64,000 bases of DNA from an uncultured Mycoplasmatota bacterium (GCA_900552495.1 URZY01000005.1:62001-126000), one strand, 5' to 3'; positions 50,685-59,523 are shown, counted from the first letter of the stretch. Translations and numbers: made by a program. Notes: a model not told the origin generated them from the letters alone.

Positions 50685-52631
50685 TTATGATTTCATTTCA
50701 AATAAAATATCTCTTAATTCCATAGCGCGCTCAAAGTCAAGATTTTTAGCGGCTTCACGCATTTCTTGTTCTAAAATTTCCATTGTTTTAGCTAATTCTT
50801 TCTTAGTTGGCTTTTTACTATTCCTTGTATCTCCGCCAGCAATATTGCTAATTACTTCACGAATTTCTTTAGAAATTGTTTTTGGAGTTATTCCGTGTTC
50901 AAGATTATACTTTTCTTGGATTGAACGGCGGCGAGCGGTTTCTTCAATGGCTTGCTGCATTGAATCCGTAATTTTGTCACCATACATAATTACATGTCCA
51001 TTGGCATTTCTCGCACAACGACCAATAGTTTGAATTAGACTGCGATTGCTTCGTAAGAAACCTTCCTTATCAGCATCCAAAATGGCAATTAACGAAACTT
51101 CAGGAATATCAATTCCTTCACGTAATAAGTTAATTCCAACTACGACATTATATTTCCCAGTACGTAAATCATGAATTATTTGCATTCGCTCAAGAGTTTT
51201 GACCTCCGAATGAAGATAGGCAACTTTAATATCTAACTCTTTTAAATAGTTTGTTAGCTCCTCCGCCATACGAATTGTTAGCGTTGTTACTAAAACTCTT
51301 TCGTTTCTTTCAATCCTATCTCTAATTTCTCCAACTAAATCATCTATTTGACCTTCTGTTTTTCGAACTTCAATTGTTGGATCAAGTAGACCTGTGGGGC
51401 GAATAATTTGCTCAACATAAGTTTGATTGGTTCTTTCCAATTCATAATCACCAGGAGTTGCAGAAACATAGATAGCTTGACTAATTTTCTTATCAAATTC
51501 TTCAAATTTTAAAGGTCTGTTATCTAAAGCACTTGGTAGACGAAAACCATATTCAACAAGATTCATTTTTCTTGCTCGATCGCCATTATACATACCACGG
51601 ACTTGTGGTAATGTAACATGGGATTCATCGACTACAAGTAGGTAATCATCACCAAAGAAATCCATTAGGGTTACAGGTGTTTCTCCCGGCTTACGTCCAG
51701 CCATTGGAGCAGAGTAATTTTCAATTCCCGAACAAAATCCAGTCTCTTCTAGCATTTCTAAGTCATAGCGTGTTCTTTGTTCTAACCTCTCAGCAGCTAA
51801 AAGTTTGTTATTAGCTTTTAATTCTTCAAGTCGTTCCTTTAATTCCTCTTTTATTCTGACAATCGCTGCTTTTAATTTTTCGTCACTTACAACGAAATGA
51901 CTGGCTGGGAAAATACTAATATTCTTTTTATTTTCAATTACAACACCAGTTAAAGTATCAATTTCGCTTATTCTGTCAATTTCGTTATCAAAGAATTCAA
52001 TCCTGTAACCAGTTGTTTTTTGATAAGCAGGGATAATCTCTAAGACGTCGCCACGCACTCTGAAAGTTCCCCTTTTAAAATCTAAATCATTTCTTTCATA
52101 AAGCATTTCAACAAGCTTTACAAGAACTTGATTTCTCTCAACTGTGTCGCCGACAGATAAAGTAAGCATTTTATTTTTATATTCTTCAACTTCTCCAATA
52201 CCATAAATGCATGAGACACTAGCAACGACAATAACATCATCCCTAGATAGTAAGGCGCTAGTTGCGGCGTGACGCAGTTCATCGATTTCATCATTTATTG
52301 AGGAATCTTTTTCAATATAAGTATCAGTTGAAGGAACATAAGCTTCTGGCTGATAATAATCATAATAGCTAACAAAATATTCAACACGATTATTAGGGAA
52401 CAGCTCTTTTAGTTCTGAATAAAGTTGACCTGCTAATGTTTTATTATGGGCAAGGACTAAAGTTTTCTTATTTACTTCCTTTATAACATTGGCAATAGTA
52501 AATGTTTTACCAGTTCCAGTAGCACCTAATAAAACTTGTTCTTTCTTACCAGTTTTGATTCCTTGAACTAGTTTTTCAATTGCTTGAGGCTGATCACCAG
52601 ATGGTGTATATTTTGATACTAATTCAAACAT
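50685..52631 (-). CDS. uvrB: excinuclease ABC subunit B
   Basis: 648 residues from the ATG at 52631 (GGAGG upstream); a longer frame has no support. Walker A GATGTGKT near 38-45, the beta-hairpin 'YYDYYQPEAYVPSTDTYIEKD', helicase motifs ('DESHVTLPQ', 'LIQTIGRCARNANGHVIMY') and a C-terminal UVR domain ('LEQEMREAAKNLDFERAMELRDIL') are present. It verifies lesions and recruits UvrC. Confidence 0.98.
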   Translation of the reverse strand: MFELVSKYTPSGDQPQAIEKLVQGIKTGKKEQVLLGATGTGKTFTIANVIKEVNKKTLVLAHNKTLAGQLYSELKELFPNNRVEYFVSYYDYYQPEAYVPSTDTYIEKDSSINDEIDELRHAATSALLSRDDVIVVASVSCIYGIGEVEEYKNKMLTLSVGDTVERNQVLVKLVEMLYERNDLDFKRGTFRVRGDVLEIIPAYQKTTGYRIEFFDNEIDRISEIDTLTGVVIENKKNISIFPASHFVVSDEKLKAAIVRIKEELKERLEELKANNKLLAAERLEQRTRYDLEMLEETGFCSGIENYSAPMAGRKPGETPVTLMDFFGDDYLLVVDESHVTLPQVRGMYNGDRARKMNLVEYGFRLPSALDNRPLKFEEFDKKISQAIYVSATPGDYELERTNQTYVEQIIRPTGLLDPTIEVRKTEGQIDDLVGEIRDRIERNERVLVTTLTIRMAEELTNYLKELDIKVAYLHSEVKTLERMQIIHDLRTGKYNVVVGINLLREGIDIPEVSLIAILDADKEGFLRSNRSLIQTIGRCARNANGHVIMYGDKITDSMQQAIEETARRRSIQEKYNLEHGITPKTISKEIREVISNIAGGDTRNSKKPTKKELAKTMEILEQEMREAAKNLDFERAMELRDILFEMKS

Positions 52632-52872
52632 ATTATAACCTCCATTCATTATTATTTTGAAAATTAAAGATTAATATATAACAAAAAATCACTAGTAGTT
52701 AAAATTACTACATAATTTTATCATTTTTTCAATAGAAAAACAAGAAATCAATAGTTTTACTATGTGATTAATTATTTTACAGAATTTAAAGACTGTCGAT
52801 ATTTAAAGTTTAGAGTTCCTTTTTTATGAAAATCTTGATATTATTTAAGAAGTAGTATGGGAGGTATGAACA
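52632..52872. other. AT-rich divergent intergenic region uvrB/exoA
   Basis: 241 bases between divergent DNA-repair genes. I see no credible small gene, no B. subtilis-type LexA/DinR box and no clear palindrome. For exoA there is a GGGAGG ribosome binding site (52859-52864); no convincing -35/-10 pair was found. Confidence 0.5.
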
Positions 52873-53628
52873 GTGAAAATAGTTTCATGGAATGTAGCTG
52901 GCTTTCGAGCTTGTTTAAATAAGGGATTTGAAGATTTTTTCAAAAATGTTAAGGCTGATGTTTTTTGTATTCAAGAGGCAAAGCTTACAGAGGAACAATT
53001 AACTTTTTATCCCAATAATTACTACGTTTACTTATTTCCGGCTCAAAAAAAGGGATATTCAGGCACTTTAATTTATAGTAAAATAAAGCCATTATCTGTC
53101 AAGTATGGAATTAATGATAATGAGTATGATGCGGAAGGACGAAATATTACGTTAGAATTTGATAATTTTTACTTAATTAATAGTTATGTTCCTAATGTAA
53201 AAAGGGATTTAAGTAGGATGTCATCAAGGATGCGTTACGAAAAGTTAATTAAATTATATATTAAAGAACTAGAGAAAAAGAAGCCGGTAGTAATTTGTGG
53301 AGATTTTAATGTAGCACATACTGAAATTGATATAAAAAATGCAAAGGCTAATATTGGTAATGCTGGTTTTACAAACGAAGAAAGAGAAAAATTTACTGAA
53401 TTATTGGATAGTGGATTAGTTGATACTTTTAGATATTTTAATGAAGATAAAAAAGACGCCTATACTTGGTGGAGTTATAGAAGAGGTGTTAGAGAAAAAA
53501 ATATTGGTTGGAGGATAGATTACTTTCTAGTATCAAGACCAATTGTTAATAATGTCATTAAAACTAATATATATAATGAAATATATGGTAGTGATCATTG
53601 CCCTATTGGATTAGAAATTAGTTTTTAA
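52873..53628 (+). CDS. exoA: exodeoxyribonuclease III / AP endonuclease (ExoA family)
   Basis: 251 residues of the endonuclease/exonuclease/phosphatase fold. It has 'SWNVAGFRA' with Asn, 'CIQEAKL' with catalytic Glu, 'GDFNVAHTEID' with Asp and Asn, and 'GSDHCPIGLEI' with Asp-His. It incises at abasic sites in base excision repair. The start is GTG with GGGAGG 8 bases before; the only near ATG is out of frame. Confidence 0.96.
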   Translation: MKIVSWNVAGFRACLNKGFEDFFKNVKADVFCIQEAKLTEEQLTFYPNNYYVYLFPAQKKGYSGTLIYSKIKPLSVKYGINDNEYDAEGRNITLEFDNFYLINSYVPNVKRDLSRMSSRMRYEKLIKLYIKELEKKKPVVICGDFNVAHTEIDIKNAKANIGNAGFTNEEREKFTELLDSGLVDTFRYFNEDKKDAYTWWSYRRGVREKNIGWRIDYFLVSRPIVNNVIKTNIYNEIYGSDHCPIGLEISF

Positions 53629-53705
53629 TTAAGATAATTGGCAACTTATTTATTATTTCTTATTTTTATGGTATGCTTTATTTGAGTTTTTAAAGGAGGT
53701 AGTGT

Positions 53706-54062
53706 ATGTTATTAATAGAATATCCTAAATGTTCGACGTGTAAAAAGGCTAAAGCATTTCTAAAAGATAATAATATTTCCTTTATGGATAGAGATATTAT
53801 TAATGAAACACCAACTGCGGAAGAGCTAAGAAAATGGAAAGAAAAATTTGATATTCCAATAAAGAAATTGTTTAATACGAGTGGACTAAAATACAAAGAA
53901 TTGAATTTAAAAGATAAGCTTTCTACGATGACTGAAGATGAACAATATTTATTACTATCTAGTGATGGAATGCTTATTAAAAGACCATTACTGGTAGGAA
54001 ATGATTTTATGTTAATTGGTTTTAAGGAGAAAGAATGGATAAAATTGGAGGAGATAAAATAA
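53706..54062 (+). CDS. ArsC/Spx-family thiol protein
   Basis: 118 residues, thioredoxin-fold ArsC/Spx family. It has 'LIEYPKCSTCKKAKAFLKDNNI' with a CxxC at C9/C12, and 'LLSSDGMLIKRPLLV', where the family has an Arg-Pro near the active site. Spx members control RNA polymerase under thiol stress; YusI/YffB-like members are reductases of unknown substrate. The Spx-specific RNA polymerase contact residues are not clear. An AAAGGAGG site precedes the ATG. Its TAA overlaps the ATG of the superoxide reductase gene. Confidence 0.85.
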   Translation: MLLIEYPKCSTCKKAKAFLKDNNISFMDRDIINETPTAEELRKWKEKFDIPIKKLFNTSGLKYKELNLKDKLSTMTEDEQYLLLSSDGMLIKRPLLVGNDFMLIGFKEKEWIKLEEIK

Positions 54063-54439
54063 TGAAAGAATTAATTTTAAAAAAGTGCTTAAAATGTGGT
54101 AGTTTAATAAAAATTATTGAAGATTGTAATTGTTCAGATTGTGGAATTGTTTGTTGTGGAGAGTCAATGTCAAAGATAATTCCTAATTCAGTTGATGCAA
54201 GCGCAGAAAAGCATGTTCCTTGCTATGAAATTATTGGTAAGGAAATGAAAATTTCAGTAAATCATGTAATGGAAGATGATCATTATATTGAATGGATTTT
54301 GGTTAAGACTGAAAACGAAAATATGGAAAAAATCTTTAAAAGTGGTGAGGTGGCAGAATTTGTTGTTCCTTATGTAAAGGGAAGTATTATTTATGCCTAT
54401 TGTAATAAGCATGGTTTGTGGAAAAAAGAAGTTGAATAA
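54062..54439 (+). CDS. superoxide reductase (desulfoferrodoxin)
   Basis: 125 residues from the ATG at 54062. The N-terminal desulforedoxin-like site has C9 and C12 with C31-C32 (further Cys at C22, C24, C27). The catalytic Fe centre has E49-K50-H51, H68, H74, C114 and H117, matching 'EKHVP', 'HxxxxxHYIEW' and 'CxxH'. It reduces superoxide to peroxide without making oxygen, a typical defence in anaerobes. It is translationally coupled to the thiol-protein gene by TAATG. Confidence 0.93.
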   Translation: MKELILKKCLKCGSLIKIIEDCNCSDCGIVCCGESMSKIIPNSVDASAEKHVPCYEIIGKEMKISVNHVMEDDHYIEWILVKTENENMEKIFKSGEVAEFVVPYVKGSIIYAYCNKHGLWKKEVE

Positions 54440-54450
54440 TAATTAGATGA

Positions 54451-54482
54451 AAATAAGGATTATTAAAATCCTTATTTTTTAT
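54451..54482 (+). terminator. terminator of the superoxide reductase gene
   Basis: A 10-bp perfect stem (54451-54460 with 54468-54477), 7-base loop and T run. Confidence 0.85.
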
Positions 54483-54483
54483 G

Positions 54484-54529
54484 TTTTCCACAATTATGTG
54501 GAAAAAGAAAAAGAGAATTACTTCTCTTT
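54484..54529 (-). terminator. double hairpin after the rubredoxin-fusion gene
   Basis: Two consecutive perfect hairpins: 54484-54492 with 54497-54505, and 54510-54517 with 54522-54529. On the reverse strand the second is followed by a short T-rich run. Together with the forward terminator they form a three-hairpin barrier between converging operons. Confidence 0.65.
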
Positions 54530-55926
54530 TATACATGTTCAATATTTGTGTAATTTGCTATTTCTTGATTTGTTGTAGCAATATCGTCAATATTAATATC
54601 ATGAATATTATTATGGCCTGTAATTCTGGCAAAGGTTTTTAGTTCACTATTTAAGACTGCTAGATAATTTTCTAAACGCTTAGCAGATTTTTCTATCTTT
54701 AAGCGGCTTTCTAGGAGTTCGTCTTGAGTAGCAACACCTACTGGACACTTGCCAGTCTGGCAGATACGATACTGTTGGCAGGCAATAGCCATCATTGCGG
54801 CGGTTCCAATTGCAACGGCATTAGCACCCATCGCTAAGGCTTTAGCTATATCACTGGATAAGCGGAAGCCCCCTGTTATGACCAAGTCTATATCAAGATG
54901 ATGCTCATCTAAATATTTTCTTGCTCTATGAAGGGCATAAATCGTTGGAACGGATGTTGCATCCTTAATTATCTTGGGACTAGCTCCTGTTGAACCTCCA
55001 CGGCCATCAATGGTAATAAAATCCGGCTCTGCAAAGGTAACATATTCTAAATCCTTTTCAATCTTTCCAGCAGCAATTTTTATGCCAATTGGTCGACCTT
55101 TACTTCTTGTTCTTAAATCGGAAACAAAGGCTTTTAAATCTTCTTTTGTATTTAAATTAGCAAACTTTGATGGACTAATAATGTCTTCACCAATTTTTTT
55201 GCCTCTAATGCTAGCAATATTTTCAGTTACTTTACTGCCTGGTAAATGACCTCCCATACCTGGTTTGGTTCCTTGGCCTATTTTTATTTCAATAGCATCA
55301 CTCTTTTGAAGATTTTCGTCAGTAACGCTATACATATTAGGAATAATTTCAAATATATATTTGTAAGCAGCAGACTTTTCTTCTGGTAGAATTCCACCTT
55401 CGCCACTACATGTAGCTGTTTTTACACTGGCGCTACCTTCAGCAAGAGCTATTTTGGCACTTTTTGATAAAGCACCAAATGACATATGTGTAATGTAAAT
55501 AGGACTTTCTATTATAAGAGGTTTCTTAGCATTTTTACCAATGATAGTTGTTAAAGAAACTGCATCTGATTCTAGTAATGGCGGTGGATTTAACTGATTT
55601 CCTAAAATAACAATATCATCCCAGGAAATTATTGGCTTATGGGTTCCCATTGCTGAGATTATACTTTTACCAGTCCTTGCCATTTCATGAATATCAGCCA
55701 TAGATAATTCCTTTGAGTCTGATTGACGAGAATATTCTTTTAGATATTCCTCAACTGTAGTTTCCTCAATATCATTAACTAATTGATCTTCAATTATCTC
55801 TTCAAATAAATCTTTACTAGCTCCGCACATTGGACAAGTCCAATCCGCTGGTAAATCAGAAAATTTTACCTTTTCTTTGGCTTCGTCATATATATGTCCA
55901 CACATTAGGCAACGATATTTCTTCAT
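54529..55926 (-). CDS. rubredoxin-glutamate synthase-like FMN domain fusion
   Basis: 465 residues. Residues 1-45 are a rubredoxin (C6, C9, C31, C34). Residues 90-440 are the FMN/Fe-S alpha/beta barrel of glutamate synthase large subunits ('HMSFGALSKSAKIALAEGS', 'TCSGEGGILPEE', 'IKIGQGTKPGMGGHLPG', 'TIDGRGGSTGASP', 'GANAVAIGTAAMMAIACQQYRICQTGKCPVGVATQ'). No glutaminase domain is present. Such archaeal/anaerobe-type proteins are annotated as glutamate synthase-related, but the rubredoxin and the rbr-perR neighbours suggest a redox or detoxification role. It follows rubrerythrin by 15 bases. Confidence 0.92.
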   Translation of the reverse strand: MKKYRCLMCGHIYDEAKEKVKFSDLPADWTCPMCGASKDLFEEIIEDQLVNDIEETTVEEYLKEYSRQSDSKELSMADIHEMARTGKSIISAMGTHKPIISWDDIVILGNQLNPPPLLESDAVSLTTIIGKNAKKPLIIESPIYITHMSFGALSKSAKIALAEGSASVKTATCSGEGGILPEEKSAAYKYIFEIIPNMYSVTDENLQKSDAIEIKIGQGTKPGMGGHLPGSKVTENIASIRGKKIGEDIISPSKFANLNTKEDLKAFVSDLRTRSKGRPIGIKIAAGKIEKDLEYVTFAEPDFITIDGRGGSTGASPKIIKDATSVPTIYALHRARKYLDEHHLDIDLVITGGFRLSSDIAKALAMGANAVAIGTAAMMAIACQQYRICQTGKCPVGVATQDELLESRLKIEKSAKRLENYLAVLNSELKTFARITGHNNIHDINIDDIATTNQEIANYTNIEHV

Positions 55927-55941
55927 ATTCGTACCACAATA

Positions 55942-56481
55942 TTAATAGTTTTGACTTCTTAATTCAAAATAACTTTGAGGATGAGCACATACTGGGCATA
56001 CTTTTGGAGCTTGTTTTCCAACTACGATATGACCACAGTTTCTACAAATCCAAATTGCATCTTCATCTCTACTAAATACAACTTTATCTTCAATATTTTT
56101 AAGTAATTTTCTATATCTTTCTTCATGCTCTTTTTCAATAGCAGCAACAGCTCTAAATTTAGCAGCAATAGCTTTAAATCCTTCTTCTTCTGCTACTTTT
56201 GCAAATTCATCGTACATATCTGTCCATTCATAATTTTCACCTTCAGCAGCAGCAAGTAAATTTTCTTCTGTTGATGGAATTTCGCCACCATTTAATTCTT
56301 TAAACCACATTTTAGCATGTTCTTTTTCATTATTAGCTGTTTCTTCAAAGATAGCAGCAATTTGCTCATAACCATCCTTTTTAGCTTTGCTTGCAAAATA
56401 AGTATATTTATTTCTTGCTTGTGATTCGCCCGCAAATGCAGCCATTAAATTTTGTTCTGTTTTTGATCCTTTTAATTCCAT
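55942..56481 (-). CDS. rbr: rubrerythrin
   Basis: 179 residues. The ferritin-like diiron four-helix domain (1-140) has 'AGESQARNKYTYFASKA', 'ANNEKEHAKMWF' and 'AAIEKEHEERY' with EExxH-type ligands. A rubredoxin-like domain follows (CRNC...CPVC, about 145-165). It reduces hydrogen peroxide using rubredoxin or NADH-linked donors. It lies 3 bases after the perR-type gene, giving a perR-rbr-fusion operon. Confidence 0.97.
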   Translation of the reverse strand: MELKGSKTEQNLMAAFAGESQARNKYTYFASKAKKDGYEQIAAIFEETANNEKEHAKMWFKELNGGEIPSTEENLLAAAEGENYEWTDMYDEFAKVAEEEGFKAIAAKFRAVAAIEKEHEERYRKLLKNIEDKVVFSRDEDAIWICRNCGHIVVGKQAPKVCPVCAHPQSYFELRSQNY

Positions 56482-56484
56482 ATT

Positions 56485-56862
56485 CTATTTCCTTCCTTTC
56501 AAACAATCATTGCATAATCCGGTAAAAGTTATTTCAACACTATCTATTTGATAATCTTTTAACTCATTCTTTTGATATGTAAAATTTGATTGAAACACAT
56601 CAGTAATCTTACCACATTTATCACAAATAAAGTGATGATGTCTTTTGCCATCAATTCGATCAAAGTGATCAATGCCAGATTTTGTAGTCAATCTTTGAAT
56701 CTTATGATTATCAACTAAGTCATTTAAAATTCTATAGACTGTGCCTAAACTAATATTAGATATTGTTTTTCTAGCTTCTTCATAAACTAAATTTGCTGTT
56801 AGATGATCATAACTAGATTCAATAATATCATATACTAATTGTTTCTGCTTTGTGTTGCGCAT
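56485..56862 (-). CDS. perR: PerR-type Fur-family peroxide sensor
   Basis: 125 residues. The winged helix includes 'NISLGTVYRILNDLV'. Sensory ligands fit PerR: H20, D68, His cluster at 75-77 and D88 (where Fur has Glu). Structural zinc is held by C80, C83, C117 and C120. Metal-catalysed oxidation of the His residues releases PerR from DNA. A palindromic operator overlaps its own start region, so it is probably autorepressed along with rbr. A TTGCTT-17-TATACT promoter lies upstream. Confidence 0.88.
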   Translation of the reverse strand: MRNTKQKQLVYDIIESSYDHLTANLVYEEARKTISNISLGTVYRILNDLVDNHKIQRLTTKSGIDHFDRIDGKRHHHFICDKCGKITDVFQSNFTYQKNELKDYQIDSVEITFTGLCNDCLKGRK

Positions 56863-56874
56863 AACTTTCTCCTT

Positions 56875-56893
56875 AATAGTAATGATTACTATT
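56875..56893. promoter_or_regulatory. PerR/Fur-type operator
   Basis: A perfect 9-1-9 palindrome, AATAGTAAT-G-ATTACTATT, close in form to Per/Fur boxes. It lies just after the -10 box, over the predicted transcription start (about 56889) and before the AAGGAG site of perR. Confidence 0.75.
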
Positions 56894-56895
56894 TA

Positions 56896-56924
56896 AGTAT
56901 ACATCAAAGATGAAAAAAAAGCAA
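56896..56924 (-). promoter_or_regulatory. promoter of perR-rbr-rubredoxin fusion operon
   Basis: TTGCTT (56919-56924) and TATACT (56896-56901), 17 bases apart on the reverse strand. Confidence 0.75.
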
Positions 56925-56925
56925 T

Positions 56926-56949
56926 AAAAAACATTAAAGAATGTTTTTT
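56926..56949 (-). terminator. terminator of the D,D-carboxypeptidase gene
   Basis: A 10-bp A/T-rich stem (56926-56935 with 56940-56949) with a 4-base loop and T run on the reverse strand. It abuts the perR -35 box, another terminator-promoter junction. Confidence 0.7.
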
Positions 56950-56960
56950 TGTCAATGTTT

Positions 56961-58181
56961 TTATTTTTTTGATAATTTTCGTTTTAGATTTTTATGATCT
57001 TTAAATAAAAATATAGCAAATATGCAGGAGATAAATATAGTTATTATTAAAACAATATTTGATTTAATTATTTTAAAGATTGATGGTTGTATATCTATAG
57101 TTACGATTACATCTTCTTTCAATAATAGTTTATTATCATAGTAATATGATAGTTGTCCTATTTTGGTTCCTTTTTTCTCTTGGTATGATAGAGTTTGTTT
57201 TCCAGAATATTTAACTTTTATTTTTTCTTTTTTATAATCGTTTTCTAAAAATGCTGTAATGTTTTGTGATGCTTTAATTTTATATGTTTCTTGTTTACTG
57301 TTTTTTACTACGACTTTTTTTATTAGTTTATTTTTCTTTATAATAGTTTGATTATTATAATTTGTTTCGATAAAATCTATTAAAGTTAGAGCATCTGATA
57401 AATTATAAGCGATACCATTAGGGTTTTCTTCTGCGCCTAACGTAATGATTACTATATCATGATTCTTATGGTTCATTAAGACAGAGATACATAAGCCAGC
57501 GTTATTAGTAAAACCCGTTTTGCTTCCTTTTATTTTACTAATATCTATATTTGAGATATCAGCTTGTTTTTGTATGGTTGATTTTATTTTTTGACCAGTT
57601 GAAAGAGTATATTCTTTAGTTGTATATACTTCTTTAAACTTTGGATTTTTTAAAGCATAGACAAGAAGCTTTTGAATATCTGCAGCAGTACTATAATGAT
57701 TTTGCTCGTCAAGACCATGAACATTAACAAAATTTGAGTCTTTCATGCCAATTTTTTTAGCAGTTAGATTCATTTTTTCAACAAAAGAATCTAAAGAGCC
57801 ACTCGTATCAATAGCTAAAGCTACTGTCGCATCGGCGTCTGATGGGAGCGTGGCAGAATAAAGTAAGTCATCAAATGTTAAAATATCGCCAACTTTAAAA
57901 CCAGTAACTGAGGCGTACCAAGCAACATTATTTTTCATATTTTGGTTGTAGATTATTTTTTTGGACCAATCAGTATTATTTTCTATAGCAGTAATAATTG
58001 TCATTAATTTGGTTAAACTAGCAATAGACTTTACTTCGTCACTTTTCAATTCATATAATACTTCGTCATTTGTTAAATCATAAATAATTGCATTTTCATA
58101 ATGAAGATTGGGATATTCTAAAGCCAAACAATTAAATGGTAAAAGTAATAAAAATAAAAGTATAAATAGTTTTCTTTTCAT
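56961..58181 (-). CDS. dacA: D-alanyl-D-alanine carboxypeptidase (low-molecular-weight PBP)
   Basis: 406 residues. Signal peptide (1-19, ending CLA), peptidase S11 domain with S55-L-T-K58 and K221-T-G, and C-terminal membrane anchor (about 370-395, VLIITIFISCIFAIFLF). The second motif, normally S-x-N, aligns with S114-D-A116 (TLPSDADATVALA), so the Asn is replaced by Ala. A beta-rich PBP5_C-like region spans about 290-350. It trims pentapeptides in peptidoglycan. It is monocistronic; the specific paralogue name (dacA/dacF) is uncertain. Confidence 0.9.
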   Translation of the reverse strand: MKRKLFILLFLLLLPFNCLALEYPNLHYENAIIYDLTNDEVLYELKSDEVKSIASLTKLMTIITAIENNTDWSKKIIYNQNMKNNVAWYASVTGFKVGDILTFDDLLYSATLPSDADATVALAIDTSGSLDSFVEKMNLTAKKIGMKDSNFVNVHGLDEQNHYSTAADIQKLLVYALKNPKFKEVYTTKEYTLSTGQKIKSTIQKQADISNIDISKIKGSKTGFTNNAGLCISVLMNHKNHDIVIITLGAEENPNGIAYNLSDALTLIDFIETNYNNQTIIKKNKLIKKVVVKNSKQETYKIKASQNITAFLENDYKKEKIKVKYSGKQTLSYQEKKGTKIGQLSYYYDNKLLLKEDVIVTIDIQPSIFKIIKSNIVLIITIFISCIFAIFLFKDHKNLKRKLSKK

Positions 58182-58249
58182 AACTACTCCTTATTATATA
58201 TTTTATTTTAACACACTATGTCAACTAGGAAAATTATTTTATTTTTATA

Positions 58250-58278
58250 TTGACAAAATGACAGTCTTAAGTATTTAA
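58250..58278 (+). promoter_or_regulatory. promoter of the metK riboswitch transcript
   Basis: TTGACA (58250-58255) is a perfect -35 box; a weak -10 (TATTTA, 58272-58277) lies 16 bases downstream, followed by the riboswitch at 58290. Confidence 0.6.
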
Positions 58279-58289
58279 TTGTGTTAGAA

Positions 58290-58410
58290 CTTTTATCAAG
58301 AATGAGGGAGAGAGTTAGCTCAGTGATCTCATACCAACCTGCTTTTTAAGTAAGGTGGTAATGCTAACAACGATGAAAGAGACTTTTAACTCTTTCAAGA
58401 GTTTTTTATT
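58290..58410 (+). promoter_or_regulatory. SAM-I (S-box) riboswitch with terminator, controlling metK
   Basis: The aptamer spans 58290-58379. The outer helix pairs CTTTTATC (58290-58297) with GATGAAAG (58372-58379). Core S-box elements include the AACC segment (58336-58339) and AAGGTGGTAATGCTAACA (58352-58369). An intrinsic terminator (58388-58393 with 58398-58403, then T run) follows. S-adenosylmethionine binding stabilises the aptamer, so the terminator forms and metK is switched off; without it an antiterminator can use the 3' strand of the outer helix. Confidence 0.85.
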
Positions 58411-58437
58411 TTGATAAAATTTCTAGAAGGAGGATTT

Positions 58438-59523
58438 ATGAAAAATTATTTTTTTACAAGTGAAAGTGTTACAGAAGGACATCCGGATAAAATTTGTGAT
58501 AAGATTAGTGATAAAATTTTGGATGTTGCGCTTAGTAAAGACAAAAATTGTCATATGGCAATAGAAGCATCTATTAAAGACAATTTGATTCTTTTATTCG
58601 GAGAAACCAATATTAAGGAAAATATTGATTACGAAAAAATTGCAAGGGAGGTATTAAAGGATATTGGCTACAATGATGAATTTAATATTATGATGAAAAT
58701 ATCAAGACAATCCAGAGAAATAAATGATGCTGTTTCGAAGAAAAAAATTTGTGCTGGTGATCAAGGAATCATGTTTGGCTATGCTTGCGTAGAAACAAAA
58801 GAGTTAATGCCACTGCCTATAAGCCTTGCTAATAAATTAGCTGAACAGTTAACCAAAGTTCGAAAAAGTAATGATAACAGTTTTCTAAAACCTGACGGTA
58901 AAACCCAAGTAACAGTAGAGTATGAAAACGATTTGCCAAAAAGAATTGATACTGTAGTAATTGCCTGCCAACATGAGAAATATGTTTCGCAAAAACAATT
59001 AGAAAAATTTATAAAAAAAGAGGTAATCAGTCCTATTTTACCAACTTATTTATGTGATAGTAACACAAAAATTTTAATTAATACGAGTGGAAGTTTTATT
59101 ATTGGCGGTCCGTTTGCTGATAGTGGAACAACCGGAAGAAAAATTGTTGCGGATAGTTATGGCGGTATGGGCCGTGTGGGTGGTGGCTGTTTTAGTAGCA
59201 AAGATCCCTCTAAAGTTGATAGAAGCGCTGCTTATTATGCAAGATACGTTGCAAAAAATATTGTTGCTAAGGGATTAGCCGATAGATGTGAAATTGGAGT
59301 TTCTTATGCAATTGGTCAAGAGATACCGATAAATATTTTCATTGAAACATTTGGAACTAATAAAACTGAACTAAATGAAATCGTGAAATTTGTTAATAAT
59401 AATTTTAATTTTTCTGTTGATAATATAGTTAAAGAGTTGGATTTAAGAAAACCTATTTATTATGATTTGGCAGCCTATGGCCACTTTGGGAGAACCGGCT
59501 ATAGTTGGGAAAGAATTATTTAA
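58438..59523 (+). CDS. metK: S-adenosylmethionine synthetase
   Basis: 361 residues from the ATG at 58438 (AGGAGG upstream), shorter than the usual 380-400. It has 'SESVTEGHPDKICDKISDKILD', 'GDQGIMFGYAC', the metal and phosphate loop 'GGPFADSGTTGRKIVADSYGG' and 'GRVGGGCFSSKDPSKVDRSAAYYARYVAKN'. It makes SAM from methionine and ATP. Its own product closes the riboswitch loop. Confidence 0.96.
   Translation: MKNYFFTSESVTEGHPDKICDKISDKILDVALSKDKNCHMAIEASIKDNLILLFGETNIKENIDYEKIAREVLKDIGYNDEFNIMMKISRQSREINDAVSKKKICAGDQGIMFGYACVETKELMPLPISLANKLAEQLTKVRKSNDNSFLKPDGKTQVTVEYENDLPKRIDTVVIACQHEKYVSQKQLEKFIKKEVISPILPTYLCDSNTKILINTSGSFIIGGPFADSGTTGRKIVADSYGGMGRVGGGCFSSKDPSKVDRSAAYYARYVAKNIVAKGLADRCEIGVSYAIGQEIPINIFIETFGTNKTELNEIVKFVNNNFNFSVDNIVKELDLRKPIYYDLAAYGHFGRTGYSWERII

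Noticed and set aside
52632..52872. LexA/DinR box between uvrB and exoA
   Set aside because: No GAAC-N4-GTTC-type palindrome is present.
58290..58410. T-box leader or SMK (SAM-III) riboswitch before metK
   Set aside because: No T-box sequence or tRNA-binding specifier loop, and no SMK ribosome-binding-site pairing; the outer helix and AAGGTGGTAA element fit SAM-I.
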